Shown in pieces: positions 48,032 through 57,358 of a stretch of 64,000 nt of DNA. The stretch covers positions 248,001 to 312,000 of the forward strand of contig NZ_CP018793.1 in NCBI RefSeq assembly GCF_002139875.1, given 5' to 3'. The notes below the pieces were generated by a model. That model did no database searches. It was not told where the DNA came from and worked only from the letters and a program-made list of their open reading frames with translations. Origin of the DNA: Campylobacter vicugnae (lineage in GTDB: Bacteria; Campylobacterota; Campylobacteria; Campylobacterales; Campylobacteraceae). The translations under genes were made by a program, and so were the position numbers. The number at the start of each line of letters is the position of its first letter. Position 1 is the first letter of the stretch.

Positions 48032-49374
48032 TGGCTACAGTTTTAAAGACTTTTACAGGAGAGAGTGCAATAGAAGCACTTAAAAAAGCCAAAGAGGAGT
48101 GTGGTGAGAGCGCAATGCTAGTAACCACTAAGCAAATTCAGCCAAAAACTCTAAACAAAAAGCCTCTATATGAGATTTTAGTAAGCGTAGAAGAAAAAGC
48201 ACCCTCACAAACTGCTGCACAAAAAAACAAACAAGCCCAAATAACTCAAATTCAAAAACAGATTGAAGCATATACATTAGGTTCAACCCAAAGCCCACGA
48301 CCAGCATCAAAGATTGATAACCCATATACAAATAATAACTCAAATATAGAACAAGAAAATAGCGATATACTACTAAATATTTCCCAAGCTGCAAAAGAGA
48401 TTAGTAAGGTAGCTGGAGTAAGCAACGAACTAAATGAGTATAAATCTGCAGAGTATGATAAAAAAATTGATGAAGTAGCCAAAGAGGTAAATAAACTCAA
48501 TCAAAAAATCTCCATGATAGCTGATATGATTTGGGATGATAAGTCTCAAAATCGTGATGATATTATTATTCCACCAGAGTTTTCTACTATATATAAATTA
48601 GCCAAACAAAGTGGTATGAAAAGTGAACATCTAAAAGGTATAATGCAAGCTACAATTGAAAATATGCCATCATCTATGAAAAGCAATCCATCTACTGTAA
48701 AACGCTATTTTTACTCACTATTACGCAATATGCTACCTTGTAGAAGTGAGAGCTTTGAGAGTAAAAAACAAAGAATTATGATGCTTGTAGGTCCAACTGG
48801 AGTTGGTAAAACTACAACACTTTCAAAATTAGCTTATAAATTTGCTCATGGTGATGAGGTTAGATACAAAACTGGAATTATAACTCTTGATACATATAGA
48901 CTTGGAGCCGTTGAACAATTATTTCAATATGCTAAGATAATGAATATACCAATACTTGATGCAATTGAACCTGATGATTTTCGCTCTGCTATTAAGAGCT
49001 TATCAAACTGCGATTTGATTTTAGTTGATACTATGGGAAGCAGTCAATATGATAGAGAAAAGTTATCTCGTCTTCATGCATTTTTAAAAGAGTGCGGAAG
49101 TAAGGTTGATGTAAGTTTAGTTGTATCGGCTGGTTCAAAAATTGATGATTTACTAGAAATTTATAATAATTTTGCAACTTTAGATATTGATACATTGATA
49201 ATTACCAAATTTGATGAAACAAAGATATTTGGTAATATTTTTTCGCTGATTTATGAGACTGGCGTGCCGGTAAGCTTTTTTTCTACTGGACAAAATGTCC
49301 CTGATGATATTATGGAGGCTAAAAGCGAATTTTTAGTAAGTTGTGTTTTAGATGGATTTAAAGGAGATGAGTGA
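48031..49374 (+). CDS. flhF: Flagellar SRP-like GTPase FlhF
   Basis: Sets the polar position of the flagellum and is needed for RpoN-dependent flagellar genes in Campylobacter. The 447 aa protein has a B domain with a Gln-rich stretch, an N domain, and the G domain: GPTGVGKTTTLSKLA (G1), DTYRLGAVEQL, DTMGSSQYD (G3) and TKFDE (G4). It starts on the folK stop and is followed by flhG with 1 nt overlap. Confidence 0.95.
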   Translation: MATVLKTFTGESAIEALKKAKEECGESAMLVTTKQIQPKTLNKKPLYEILVSVEEKAPSQTAAQKNKQAQITQIQKQIEAYTLGSTQSPRPASKIDNPYTNNNSNIEQENSDILLNISQAAKEISKVAGVSNELNEYKSAEYDKKIDEVAKEVNKLNQKISMIADMIWDDKSQNRDDIIIPPEFSTIYKLAKQSGMKSEHLKGIMQATIENMPSSMKSNPSTVKRYFYSLLRNMLPCRSESFESKKQRIMMLVGPTGVGKTTTLSKLAYKFAHGDEVRYKTGIITLDTYRLGAVEQLFQYAKIMNIPILDAIEPDDFRSAIKSLSNCDLILVDTMGSSQYDREKLSRLHAFLKECGSKVDVSLVVSAGSKIDDLLEIYNNFATLDIDTLIITKFDETKIFGNIFSLIYETGVPVSFFSTGQNVPDDIMEAKSEFLVSCVLDGFKGDE

Positions 49375-50237
49375 TGGATCAAGCAGATAAATTAAGAGAG
49401 TTAATGATAGCTCAAAAGATTAAAAAATCAACCCACTTCATCGCAATCACCAGCGGCAAAGGCGGAGTAGGTAAATCTACAATAAGTGCAAATTTAGCCA
49501 ATCTTTTAGCATCTAGTGGATATAAAGTTGTATTATTTGATGCTGATATAGGTCTTGCTAATTTAGATGTTTTATTAAATGTTAAAATTACCAAAAATAT
49601 GCTAGATGTATTAAAAGGCGAGTGTCCACTTGAAGATATATTGATTAAAGTTAAGCCAAATTTAACTCTAATACCAGGCGAGAGTGGAGATGAAATTTTT
49701 AAATTTAATGATCAATTTTTATATGAGAAATTTTTAAATCAAGCCTCAGTTTTAAAAAATGTAGATTTTGTTATTATCGATACTGGTGCTGGGATCGGAT
49801 CTAGTACGCAGGTATTTTTAGAAGCGTGTGATGAGATAATTGTAGTTACAGTGCCAGACCCAGCAGCTATCACTGATGCATATGCTACTATTAAAGTGAT
49901 ATCTAAGATGAAAAGTGATGTCTTTATGCTTATTAATCAAACTAGAAATTCAGATGAGGCACAAAAGATATTCCAAACAATTAAAACCGTAGCTGATAAA
50001 AATATTACTCATAGATTAAATTTAAGTCTTTTAGGTTGGGTTCCAAGCGATAAAGTAGTATCAAAAAGTATTAAACAAAGAAGTCTATTTAGCAGTGATG
50101 CTCCTCACTCTATTGCGACAATACAGCTCAAAAGGGCCGCAAATACTCTTCTTGAAAAATTGGAACGAAAAGTGCTTGATACTAGTGAAGATAGAAGTTT
50201 TGCTGGCTTTTTCAAGCGTTTAGTAGAGCAGTTTTAA
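49374..50237 (+). CDS. flhG: MinD-like flagellar number regulator FlhG
   Basis: ParA/MinD ATPase of 287 aa that restricts flagellar number with FlhF and in Campylobacter also affects cell division. Start at ATG 49374 follows AAGGAG. The deviant Walker A ITSGKGGVGKSTIS (residues 26-39), LFDADIGLANLD, and VIIDTGAGIGSS are present. No internal MinD-type amphipathic tail was checked. Confidence 0.95.
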   Translation: MDQADKLRELMIAQKIKKSTHFIAITSGKGGVGKSTISANLANLLASSGYKVVLFDADIGLANLDVLLNVKITKNMLDVLKGECPLEDILIKVKPNLTLIPGESGDEIFKFNDQFLYEKFLNQASVLKNVDFVIIDTGAGIGSSTQVFLEACDEIIVVTVPDPAAITDAYATIKVISKMKSDVFMLINQTRNSDEAQKIFQTIKTVADKNITHRLNLSLLGWVPSDKVVSKSIKQRSLFSSDAPHSIATIQLKRAANTLLEKLERKVLDTSEDRSFAGFFKRLVEQF

Positions 50238-50246
50238 AGGAATATT

Positions 50247-50591
50247 GTGAGAGCAGATAATTATATAGCATTTTTTACAGTGTGTGGATTTTTTATAGGT
50301 TTGATATTTGTAGTTATTAAAATTGAAGAGCCTGTAGAGATTGTTATATATACTTTGCTTATCACATTTTTCTTTTATATTGTTATCCATATTGTTATTA
50401 TGAACTATATAGATACCAAAAAGATCGGTCTAAGGATATTTAATAAAGAGCATCATGAAGAGATAAATGATTATCTTCTTACTGAGCTTGCTATTAGAGA
50501 ACGCAAACTTGAGAGTATTATTCACCATTTAGACCAAAAGCTCAAAAAATCGAGTAAAAAGCATGAATCACGCAAAGCAAAAGCAGCTTGA
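50247..50591 (+). CDS. Small inner-membrane protein in the flhG-fliA interval (Cj0062c-like)
   Basis: The protein is 114 aa with two hydrophobic segments (about residues 8-25 and 32-54), then a charged, coiled-coil-like tail ending in lysines. Start is GTG at 50247 after AAGGAATATT. A protein of similar size sits at this place between flhG and fliA in C. jejuni. Function unknown; flagellar role is suggested only by location. It overlaps fliA by 29 nt. Confidence 0.8.
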   Translation: MRADNYIAFFTVCGFFIGLIFVVIKIEEPVEIVIYTLLITFFFYIVIHIVIMNYIDTKKIGLRIFNKEHHEEINDYLLTELAIRERKLESIIHHLDQKLKKSSKKHESRKAKAA

Positions 50592-51267
50592 GGCCTATCA
50601 AACTCAGATAAAAAAAGAGCAAGATGAGCTAGTAATTGCCTATATGCCAGCTCTAAAAGCTATGGCTTATAGACTTAGGTCTCGCCTACCAAGTTCTGTA
50701 GAAGTAAATGATCTAATTAGTATCGGTACTGAAGCGATGGTAAAACTAAGCCATAGCTATGATAAAACTCAAAATGATAATTTTTGGGGATATGTCAAGC
50801 AAAGAGTGTATGGCTCAATGCTTGATTATCTTCGCAGTCTAGATACTATAAGTAGAAATAGTCGCAAACTAGTCAAAGATATAGATCATTTAATAGATGA
50901 ATATTATAATAAACATCAGTGCGAACCAAGCGATGAGTATCTAGCAAAAGAGTTAAATGAAGATGTAGGCAAGATTAAAGAAGCTAGAAATTTAAGTGAT
51001 ATAGCCTCAGTTTTAAGATTAGATGATCAATATGAGATATTAAGCGAATATAGCACCGAAGCACAGATAGAAAAAGATGACTTAATAGAGCATATTAAGC
51101 AGATTTTAGCTGAGTTTAGCCAACGAGATCAGATGATAATTCAGCTTTATTATTATGAAGAGTTAAATTTAAAAGAGATAAGTGAAATTTTAAATATAAC
51201 AGAATCTAGAATTAGTCAAATTCACAAAAGACTTATAATAAAAATTAGAGAAAGGCTAGGCTTTTAA
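50563..51267 (+). CDS. fliA: Flagellar sigma factor FliA (sigma-28)
   Basis: Sigma factor of 234 aa for late flagellar genes. Region 2 (EVNDLISIGTEAMVKLSHSYD, FWGYVKQRVYGSMLDYLRSLD), region 3 and region 4 (FSQRDQMIIQLYYYEELNLKEISEIL, then the TESRISQIHKR helix) are clear. The start at 50563 lies inside the previous gene. Shares its last base with fliM. Confidence 0.95.
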   Translation: MNHAKQKQLEAYQTQIKKEQDELVIAYMPALKAMAYRLRSRLPSSVEVNDLISIGTEAMVKLSHSYDKTQNDNFWGYVKQRVYGSMLDYLRSLDTISRNSRKLVKDIDHLIDEYYNKHQCEPSDEYLAKELNEDVGKIKEARNLSDIASVLRLDDQYEILSEYSTEAQIEKDDLIEHIKQILAEFSQRDQMIIQLYYYEELNLKEISEILNITESRISQIHKRLIIKIRERLGF

Positions 51268-52364
51268 TGGCAGATATTTTAAGTCAAGAAGAGATAGATG
51301 CGCTTTTACAAGTTGTAGATGATGATGGAGATGGGCAGGTTACTGATATTCCAGAGCGTATAGAAGAGCCAAAACAGGTTGTAATATATGACTTTAAACG
51401 CCCAAATAGGGTTAGTAAAGAGCAGTTAAGGGCAGTTAAGGGTATTCATGATAAATTAGCAAGAAACCTCGCATCTCAAATTTCAAGTATTATGCGTAGC
51501 ATCGTTGAGATTAGACTTCATTCAGTTGATCAGATGACTTATGGTGAGTTTTTGATGAGTTTGCCAAGCCCAACTAGCTTTAATGTATTTTCTATTAAGC
51601 CGCTTGATGGCAACTGCGTTTTAGAGATAAATCCTAGTATCGCATTTCCTATGATTGATAGACTTCTTGGTGGTAATGGAGATGGGTTTGAGAGTAATAA
51701 TAGAGAGCTAACTGATATTGAGATTAATCTTTTAGATGCTATTTTGCGTATTATTATGCAGCGTCTTAAAGAGTCGTGGTCTATGATTACAGATATGTAT
51801 CCAAATGTTGAAGCTAAAGAGTCTAGCCCAAATGTTGTCCAAATCGTTAGCCAAAATGAGATTGTTATTATGGTTGTTATGGAGATTATTATTGGCAACT
51901 CAAGCGGTATGATAAACCTATGTTATCCAGTTATATATCTTGAGCCGATTCTAAGCCGTCTGGCTAATCGTGATATTATGCTAGGCGAAACAAGTGCTAA
52001 AAAGAGCCGTAATAAAGAGTTAAAAACACTTATTGGCCGTGCTGAGGTATTATATGAAGCGATTTTAGGAAAGACAGTAATTAGTGTAAATGAGTTTTTA
52101 AATTTAGAAGTTGGTGATATATTAAGACTTGATCGTAATGCAGATGATAAGGCTATAGTATGCATAGATAAAAAAGAGGTATTCTTAGCTCAGATTGGAA
52201 TTCATCGCTTTAGCAAATCTATTAAACTAGAAGAGCTTATCAAAACTGACCGAGATGAGATAAAAGCGATCCTAGAACAATATGAAGAAGAGAGAAAAGC
52301 TAAACTAATGGCATATAAAGAACCAGAAGAAGATAATGAAGATGAGGATGAATACGATGACTAG
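51267..52364 (+). CDS. fliM: Flagellar motor switch protein FliM
   Basis: C-ring component that binds CheY-phosphate and contacts FliG. The 365 aa protein opens with the CheY-binding peptide ADILSQEEIDALL (residues 2-14), has the central FliM/CheC-like domain (GGNGDGF loop) and the C-terminal SPOA domain. The C-terminus is unusually acidic, ending in EPEEDNEDEDEYDD. It overlaps fliY. Confidence 0.95.
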   Translation: MADILSQEEIDALLQVVDDDGDGQVTDIPERIEEPKQVVIYDFKRPNRVSKEQLRAVKGIHDKLARNLASQISSIMRSIVEIRLHSVDQMTYGEFLMSLPSPTSFNVFSIKPLDGNCVLEINPSIAFPMIDRLLGGNGDGFESNNRELTDIEINLLDAILRIIMQRLKESWSMITDMYPNVEAKESSPNVVQIVSQNEIVIMVVMEIIIGNSSGMINLCYPVIYLEPILSRLANRDIMLGETSAKKSRNKELKTLIGRAEVLYEAILGKTVISVNEFLNLEVGDILRLDRNADDKAIVCIDKKEVFLAQIGIHRFSKSIKLEELIKTDRDEIKAILEQYEEERKAKLMAYKEPEEDNEDEDEYDD

Positions 52365-53184
52365 ATTTTTTGAAATTTTTAAAAACGAGCTAAGTGCTAC
52401 AATAGAAGGACTAACTGGTGCTACGCCAGTAATATCAGAGTATGCTGAGTATGACGCTCCAACTCAAAATGGTATTAAAACCCCAGTTGTGATCGCTAGT
52501 ATTACATTAAGTGGAGATATTAATGGCAAGATGAATCTTGTAGCTAGTCCGCTTTTGCTTACTGCGATTAATGATCTAATGCTAGGCGAAGAAGAACCAA
52601 GCGGCAATACAACAATTGGCGATGATGAATTAGATGCAAGCAAGGAGATATTTTCAAATTTGCTAAGTGCGATTACGACAAGTCTTGGTGCAGCTAAGGA
52701 TATGCCAAAGATTAATTTTGCAATCAATGCTGTAAAATATATTGATGAAAATCAAATTTTAGATCTTAGTTCGTTTGAAAAGTTATTTTTATATCCTGTT
52801 AATATCTCAAATTTAAATGAAATATTAGGAATTTGTATTGATTTTCCATTTTATAAATATTTTAACAAAACTACAGATAGTAGCTCTAAGAATTTTGATG
52901 ATAAACAAGATATAGGTGATGAGATTAAAAATATTGGGCTAATTATGGATGTGCGTCTGCCAATTCGTGTGCGTATTGGCTCAAAAAAGATGCTATTAAA
53001 AGATGTTTTATCTATGGATATTGGTTCAGTTATAGAGTTAAATCAGCTAGCTAATGACCCATTAGAGGTTTTAATAGGCGATAAGCCAGTGGCTCTTGGT
53101 GAGGTGGTGATTGTAGATGGTAACTTTGGTGTGCAAATCACTGAAATAGGAACTAAAAAAGAGCGTTTAGAACAGCTTAAATAG
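52357..53184 (+). CDS. fliY: Flagellar motor switch protein FliY (FliN-type)
   Basis: C-ring protein of about 275 aa with an N-terminal CheC/FliM-like region and a C-terminal FliN SPOA domain (DVRLPIRVRIGSKKMLLKDVL to the end). The ATG at 52357 has GAGG upstream; ATGs at 52336 and 52348 in the same frame are alternatives. It ends the flhF-flhG-fliA-fliM-fliY series and is followed by a strong hairpin. Confidence 0.9.
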   Translation: MTRFFEIFKNELSATIEGLTGATPVISEYAEYDAPTQNGIKTPVVIASITLSGDINGKMNLVASPLLLTAINDLMLGEEEPSGNTTIGDDELDASKEIFSNLLSAITTSLGAAKDMPKINFAINAVKYIDENQILDLSSFEKLFLYPVNISNLNEILGICIDFPFYKYFNKTTDSSSKNFDDKQDIGDEIKNIGLIMDVRLPIRVRIGSKKMLLKDVLSMDIGSVIELNQLANDPLEVLIGDKPVALGEVVIVDGNFGVQITEIGTKKERLEQLK

Positions 53185-53186
53185 AC

Positions 53187-53220
53187 TAAATTTGGCACTA
53201 CAAAAGCAGTGCCAAATTTA
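53187..53220. terminator. Strong bidirectional terminator between fliY and the methyltransferase
   Basis: A perfect 13 bp inverted repeat (53187-53199 and 53208-53220, 8 nt loop) with A/T-rich ends, directly after fliY and 22 nt before the convergent methyltransferase stop. Confidence 0.75.
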
Positions 53221-53242
53221 AATATACACTTTATAATATCTC

Positions 53243-53932
53243 TTATTTTCTTCCAATAAATATAAAATGCCTTGAGCTGCCTTCAAAGTTATATAGATTA
53301 ATTGGTGTATAATCTCCCCAGTAAAGCGGCTCAAATAGACTAAAATCAGATTTAAGCTCTTCAATACTATGCGTAAATCTAATATATGAGTTTTCGCTCA
53401 TTCTATTTGTTGGTGTGCCTTGGATATGAATTAAGCCATTTGGTAAAGGCTTGGATTTTTCATAAAGATCGTAGCACTCGTTAGCCATCATAGTAGCAAA
53501 TATTATAGCACCATCATTGCAGAGGTTATATAGCTCTTTTATGGTTGAATTAAAGTTTTGATTATTTAGATAGTATAGACTTTGATTGGCAAATATAAAG
53601 TCCATCTTCTCATCAAAAAGGTGAGAAAATGATGAATTTGGTTCAATAATATGAAAGTCTTTTTCACAAATTAGCTCATCATTACGCCAAATTTGCTCTA
53701 AGCTTGGCACTATATCTATACCAAAAGGCCTAATCCCCCCCCCCGAACGCTTAGCAAAATATTTAGAGTGAACTCCATTGCCACAGCCAAAATCTAGTAA
53801 ATTCCCGCTAGTTTTATTAAGAGCGAAATTTAAAATTCTCTCATAAAACCGAATCACATGGCCATCTGGAAACTCCAAACCATAACCTTGCGTATCATAC
53901 TTTGTAACATATGCTAATAGTGAATTATCCAT
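53243..53932 (-). CDS. Phase-variable class I SAM methyltransferase (Cj1325/Cj1326-like)
   Basis: The protein is 229 aa with motif I LLDFGCGNG (residues 45-53) and a following acidic end of beta-2 (PFGIDI). A G10 run encodes Ser-Gly-Gly-Gly at residues 63-66, between motif I and beta-2; at G10 the frame is open to the end (ON), at G9 or G11 it would be cut. C. jejuni has a poly-G methyltransferase (Cj1325/Cj1326) at the matching edge of the legionaminic locus, so O- or N-methylation of a nonulosonate is the likely role (inference). It follows ptmA after 29 nt with an AAGGAT ribosome site. Confidence 0.87.
   Translation of the reverse strand: MDNSLLAYVTKYDTQGYGLEFPDGHVIRFYERILNFALNKTSGNLLDFGCGNGVHSKYFAKRSGGGIRPFGIDIVPSLEQIWRNDELICEKDFHIIEPNSSFSHLFDEKMDFIFANQSLYYLNNQNFNSTIKELYNLCNDGAIIFATMMANECYDLYEKSKPLPNGLIHIQGTPTNRMSENSYIRFTHSIEELKSDFSLFEPLYWGDYTPINLYNFEGSSRHFIFIGRK
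53735..53744. repeat. G10 (minus strand) phase-variation tract in the methyltransferase
   Basis: Ten consecutive C on the plus strand, coding G10 on the transcribed strand. In frame here, so the gene is ON. Confidence 0.93.
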
Positions 53933-53961
53933 TTTTATCCTTTTAAATTTGATTTATTGAT

Positions 53962-54696
53962 TTATAAGCAAAATCCATCATCTACGATTATATTTTGTCC
54001 ATTAATAAACTTGCTATAATCACTAAGTAAAAATATTAAAGCCCCGCAGATATCATCTGGGTCTAACATACCTTTATTTAGACAGACATCTTTGTATTGA
54101 CTTAGAAATATCTCATTTTGATTATCTAGTATTCCACCTGGACTTATGCAATTGACTCTAATATTATCCCCTTTTAGATATTTAGCTAGGTAGCGACTTA
54201 GATGAATAACTCCAGATTTAATAGCGCTATAAGCTACTGGAGAACTCATCTGTGTATTTTTATAGGTTTGAAATTTAGGTGCTACTACGCCTTGAATAGA
54301 TGAGAGTGTGATTATATTGCCATATCCTTGTGATTTAAAAAATTTAGCAAATCTTTGCATAACCAAAAACGCTCCACCAAGTTGAAGATTGGTATTAACG
54401 CAAAAATCCTCATACTCTACATCAAAAAAGTGGTTAGAAAAGCTTTTTGTTCTTGGATAGGCTGAATTTACCACAGCATCTATTTTGCCATATTTTTGAC
54501 TGATTAATTCTATTAGATTATCAAGTGAGCTTTTATTGGTTATATCAGTATGGATAAACTCACAATCTAGTTTTGTGTTTGGCTGATTTATATCTGCGTT
54601 GATTACTGTAGCGTGATTTTGTATAGCTGATTTTACAAAAGCTTTGCCGATTAATCCTGAACCGCCAATTATTATAACTACTTTATCTTTAAGCAT
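53962..54696 (-). CDS. ptmA: Short-chain dehydrogenase PtmA
   Basis: Oxidoreductase of 244 aa with the NAD site GGSGLIGKAFV near the N-terminus and the catalytic YSAIKSG motif (Tyr-x3-Lys). In C. jejuni PtmA belongs to the flagellin glycosylation locus and to early steps supplying the GDP-hexosamine precursor of legionaminic acid, together with PtmF. It overlaps ptmB by 8 nt and has AAGGAG upstream. Confidence 0.88.
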   Translation of the reverse strand: MLKDKVVIIIGGSGLIGKAFVKSAIQNHATVINADINQPNTKLDCEFIHTDITNKSSLDNLIELISQKYGKIDAVVNSAYPRTKSFSNHFFDVEYEDFCVNTNLQLGGAFLVMQRFAKFFKSQGYGNIITLSSIQGVVAPKFQTYKNTQMSSPVAYSAIKSGVIHLSRYLAKYLKGDNIRVNCISPGGILDNQNEIFLSQYKDVCLNKGMLDPDDICGALIFLLSDYSKFINGQNIIVDDGFCL

Positions 54697-55387
54697 TTTT
54701 ACTCCTTAAAATATGCTCTACTATCATAAAATCAAGCTCATCATCTATATCAATGCTGCGATTTGCAGGCATTACATATAGTCCAGTTTTAGGCAAAAAC
54801 AAGGTATCGTTATTTAATAAAACTAAAGATTTCCATATATAAATTGAAGCGTTCATATCATATGTAGCCGGAGCATCTTGACGGCGTAAAATTTGATTTG
54901 GTAGAGTTTTGCTAAGATTTATCTTGCCATCTATTTTTTCTATTAGATTAAAGTATGGACTTCTACGACTTGGCGTAGCAGTAATAAGAATATCATTATC
55001 ATCACGCATAAACTGCTCAAAAGCCATATTAATATCGCTAGATAGACGCAAAGGAGATGTGGCATCAAGGTCTATAATATAATCAAATTTATGTTTATAA
55101 TACTCTTGGCTTTTTAGCAAGGCATCACGGATTACAGCTAGTTTGCCAGCAGTATCACTAGCTAAAGCACTATCTCGTTTAAAAAAGACCTCTGCTCCAT
55201 ATTTTTGCGCTGTAGAGGCTATCTCATCGCTATCAGTACTAATTACAATATGCTTAAATAAACCGCACTCTTTGGCTTGATTTATAGTGTGAGCAATGAG
55301 TGGAAGACCAGCAATTGGGCGGATATTTTTATTTTTCACACCTTTGCTACCGCCTCTAGCACAGATGGTACATAGTATATTGCTCAT
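54689..55387 (-). CDS. ptmB: CMP-legionaminic acid synthetase PtmB/LegF
   Basis: Cytidylyltransferase that activates legionaminic acid for transfer to flagellin. The start at 55387 gives 232 aa beginning MSNILCTICARGGSKGVKNK, the canonical ARGGSKG nucleotide-binding start, with AAGGAAAA before it; a longer frame would overlap ptmF. DLDATSPLR is also typical of CMP-sialate synthetases. ATGA overlap with ptmF. Confidence 0.9.
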   Translation of the reverse strand: MSNILCTICARGGSKGVKNKNIRPIAGLPLIAHTINQAKECGLFKHIVISTDSDEIASTAQKYGAEVFFKRDSALASDTAGKLAVIRDALLKSQEYYKHKFDYIIDLDATSPLRLSSDINMAFEQFMRDDNDILITATPSRRSPYFNLIEKIDGKINLSKTLPNQILRRQDAPATYDMNASIYIWKSLVLLNNDTLFLPKTGLYVMPANRSIDIDDELDFMIVEHILRSKNA

Positions 55388-56277
55388 ATATTTTCCTTTT
55401 GAATTTGATCTATTAGTCGCATTGTATCCATAGCTTGAGAAAATGTACATATATGATTTTGCATATTTAAAGCATCCATATGCATTGCTTTAAATGTATC
55501 GTTTCTTTGTAAATTTGGTTTTTGTATTTGAGTGATTTTTCCATCTTGATCTACTATTTTAAGTCTATTTGTGATGAGGTCAAGATGATAGCTATTATTA
55601 TTTGTTTCAATTAAAATTTGACGATATGGTGTTTTGCTTAGATAATTTAGGCTGATATTTATTAAAGTCTTATTGCATTTGGCTAAAATCATACAAATAT
55701 CATCGCTAGTGATATTTAAATTTGAGACTTTAGCTTGGCAAGATTTAATCAATTCTAATTTAGAATCGCATAAAAAGCTAAGATAATCAATCTCATGGCT
55801 AAGATCGAGTAAAACCCCGCCACCAAGCTCCTTTTTAGCGCTATAAGAGCTAGTATATTTTCGTTTTCTCCATGATGGCAAATATTGACCGCAGCGTGCT
55901 TCAATAGTTAAAATTTCGCTTGGATTTAGCATATTTTTTAGCTCTAGAATTAGTGGATGAAAACGCAGATTATACCCAATAAAAATCTTATTATTTGGAT
56001 TAAAATCTCTAAATTTATCAAATAAAGGCTTTTCGCAAAGTATGATTTTGCCGCTTACATTTGTATCTATATAGCTAAGATGTTCATAGTGTAAATGCGT
56101 TGGTGATGCAATGATAAAGTAATCAAATTTATCCAAATTTACACTTTTTAAATCATTAAAACACTCTAGTGATCTTATAATTTGTGAAGTGATAGCACTT
56201 ACTTCTATTCCCATAGAAGTTAAAACCTCTGCGTGTCTAGTGCCGATTGAGCCCATAGAGATAATTAATGCTTTCAC
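55384..56277 (-). CDS. ptmF: Gfo/Idh/MocA-family oxidoreductase PtmF
   Basis: The protein is 297 aa. The N-terminal Rossmann fold (ALIISMGSIGTRHAEVL) is followed by the EKPL motif (ILCEKPLF) and the GYNLRFHP segment of the family. PtmF is proposed in C. jejuni to act with PtmA in supplying the amino-sugar precursor of the GDP-linked legionaminic pathway. It overlaps ptmE and ptmB by 4 nt each. Confidence 0.87.
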   Translation of the reverse strand: MKALIISMGSIGTRHAEVLTSMGIEVSAITSQIIRSLECFNDLKSVNLDKFDYFIIASPTHLHYEHLSYIDTNVSGKIILCEKPLFDKFRDFNPNNKIFIGYNLRFHPLILELKNMLNPSEILTIEARCGQYLPSWRKRKYTSSYSAKKELGGGVLLDLSHEIDYLSFLCDSKLELIKSCQAKVSNLNITSDDICMILAKCNKTLINISLNYLSKTPYRQILIETNNNSYHLDLITNRLKIVDQDGKITQIQKPNLQRNDTFKAMHMDALNMQNHICTFSQAMDTMRLIDQIQKENI

Positions 56278-57311
56278 AAGAAAAACTCGCTATAAATTTC
56301 ATTTGCCATATTATACTCTTCTATTCTTCCTATATCTAGCCATTTTTCATTGATTGGATAGGCTTTTGGGTTTTGTTGGTTTGTAGCTAGAGTGTTAAAT
56401 AGATCTGGCATATCTAGATACTCATTTTTTGGTATTAAATCTAGAATTTGTGGATTTAGCATATATATTCCAGCACTTACATGAAATTTATGTCTAGGCT
56501 TTTCAGTAATTGATTTAATGGTATTATCATCTAAATTTACAACTCCATATGGGACTTGCATCTCATACTCTCTTACGCACATTGTAGCTATAGATTTATT
56601 GATTTTGTGATAGTGATGAAGTTTGCTAAAATCGGCATTAGTAAGCAGATCTGCATTCATTACAAAAAACTCATCTTCTATCTTATCTATCAAGCTTAAA
56701 GCCCCAGCCGTACCTAAAGGTTTGCTCTCTTGAATATAGCTAATATTTACGCCAAATTTATCCCCATCACCAAAGTAATCACAGATAATTTCAGATTTGT
56801 AATTAACACATATTGTAAAATTAATATATCCGTAGGCTGTAAAGCTTTCAATTATTGTTTGAAGGATTGGCTTTGGCCCTACATGTAGCATAGGTTTTGG
56901 GATTTTGCTAGTAAGGGGTCTAAGTCTCATACCAAGACCTCCAGCCATTAATATTACTTTGTTTGGTTTTGGAGTATTTGGTTCGTAGATATTTTTGATA
57001 GCTATTGCTACACCATTTTGATCTACAATTGGTATATAGCGTATATTTTTTGCCTTAGCTTTAGCGATTATAGAAGCTGGTATTGTAGGTGAGTTAGATA
57101 TAATTGGAGTACGATAATATAGTGGTTCTATGCTATAACTAAGCTCCATAGAGTTTAGTAAGCCACGTCTGATATCTCCATCGCTTATAGTGCCAAGCAA
57201 AACTCCATTATCATCAACGACTAAAGCCATTTGCAAAGCACCATTATCTATGATTTTTAAAGCCTCTTTTATGGTGCTAGTTGGGCTTATTTTGATGGAG
57301 TTTATATCCAT
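56274..57311 (-). CDS. ptmE: Glucosamine-1-phosphate guanylyltransferase PtmE (CBS + nucleotidyltransferase)
   Basis: Makes the GDP-amino-sugar that starts the Campylobacter legionaminic route. From the ATG at 57311 (345 aa) the order is two CBS motifs (about residues 1-115) then a nucleotidyltransferase with KVILMAGGLGMRLRPLT and the metal aspartate in VMNADLL. The start at 57311 has AAGGA at good spacing and begins the CBS domain directly. An in-frame ATG at 57362 overlaps the legG stop and would add 17 residues encoded across a G9 run; which start is used may depend on that run. Confidence 0.88.
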   Translation of the reverse strand: MDINSIKISPTSTIKEALKIIDNGALQMALVVDDNGVLLGTISDGDIRRGLLNSMELSYSIEPLYYRTPIISNSPTIPASIIAKAKAKNIRYIPIVDQNGVAIAIKNIYEPNTPKPNKVILMAGGLGMRLRPLTSKIPKPMLHVGPKPILQTIIESFTAYGYINFTICVNYKSEIICDYFGDGDKFGVNISYIQESKPLGTAGALSLIDKIEDEFFVMNADLLTNADFSKLHHYHKINKSIATMCVREYEMQVPYGVVNLDDNTIKSITEKPRHKFHVSAGIYMLNPQILDLIPKNEYLDMPDLFNTLATNQQNPKAYPINEKWLDIGRIEEYNMANEIYSEFFL

Positions 57312-57334
57312 ATTATATCCTTCATAGCGTTCAA

Positions 57335-57343
57335 CCCCCCCCC
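57335..57343. repeat. G9 (minus strand) tract between legG and ptmE starts
   Basis: Nine consecutive C on the plus strand. The tract lies within the 48 nt between the legG stop and the preferred ptmE ATG at 57311, and is in frame with an upstream ATG at 57362. G10 would create GGT TGA, ending that frame at once; G8 would shift it past the downstream ATG to a TAA. Confidence 0.9.
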
Positions 57344-57358
57344 AACTCAATCTACTGC

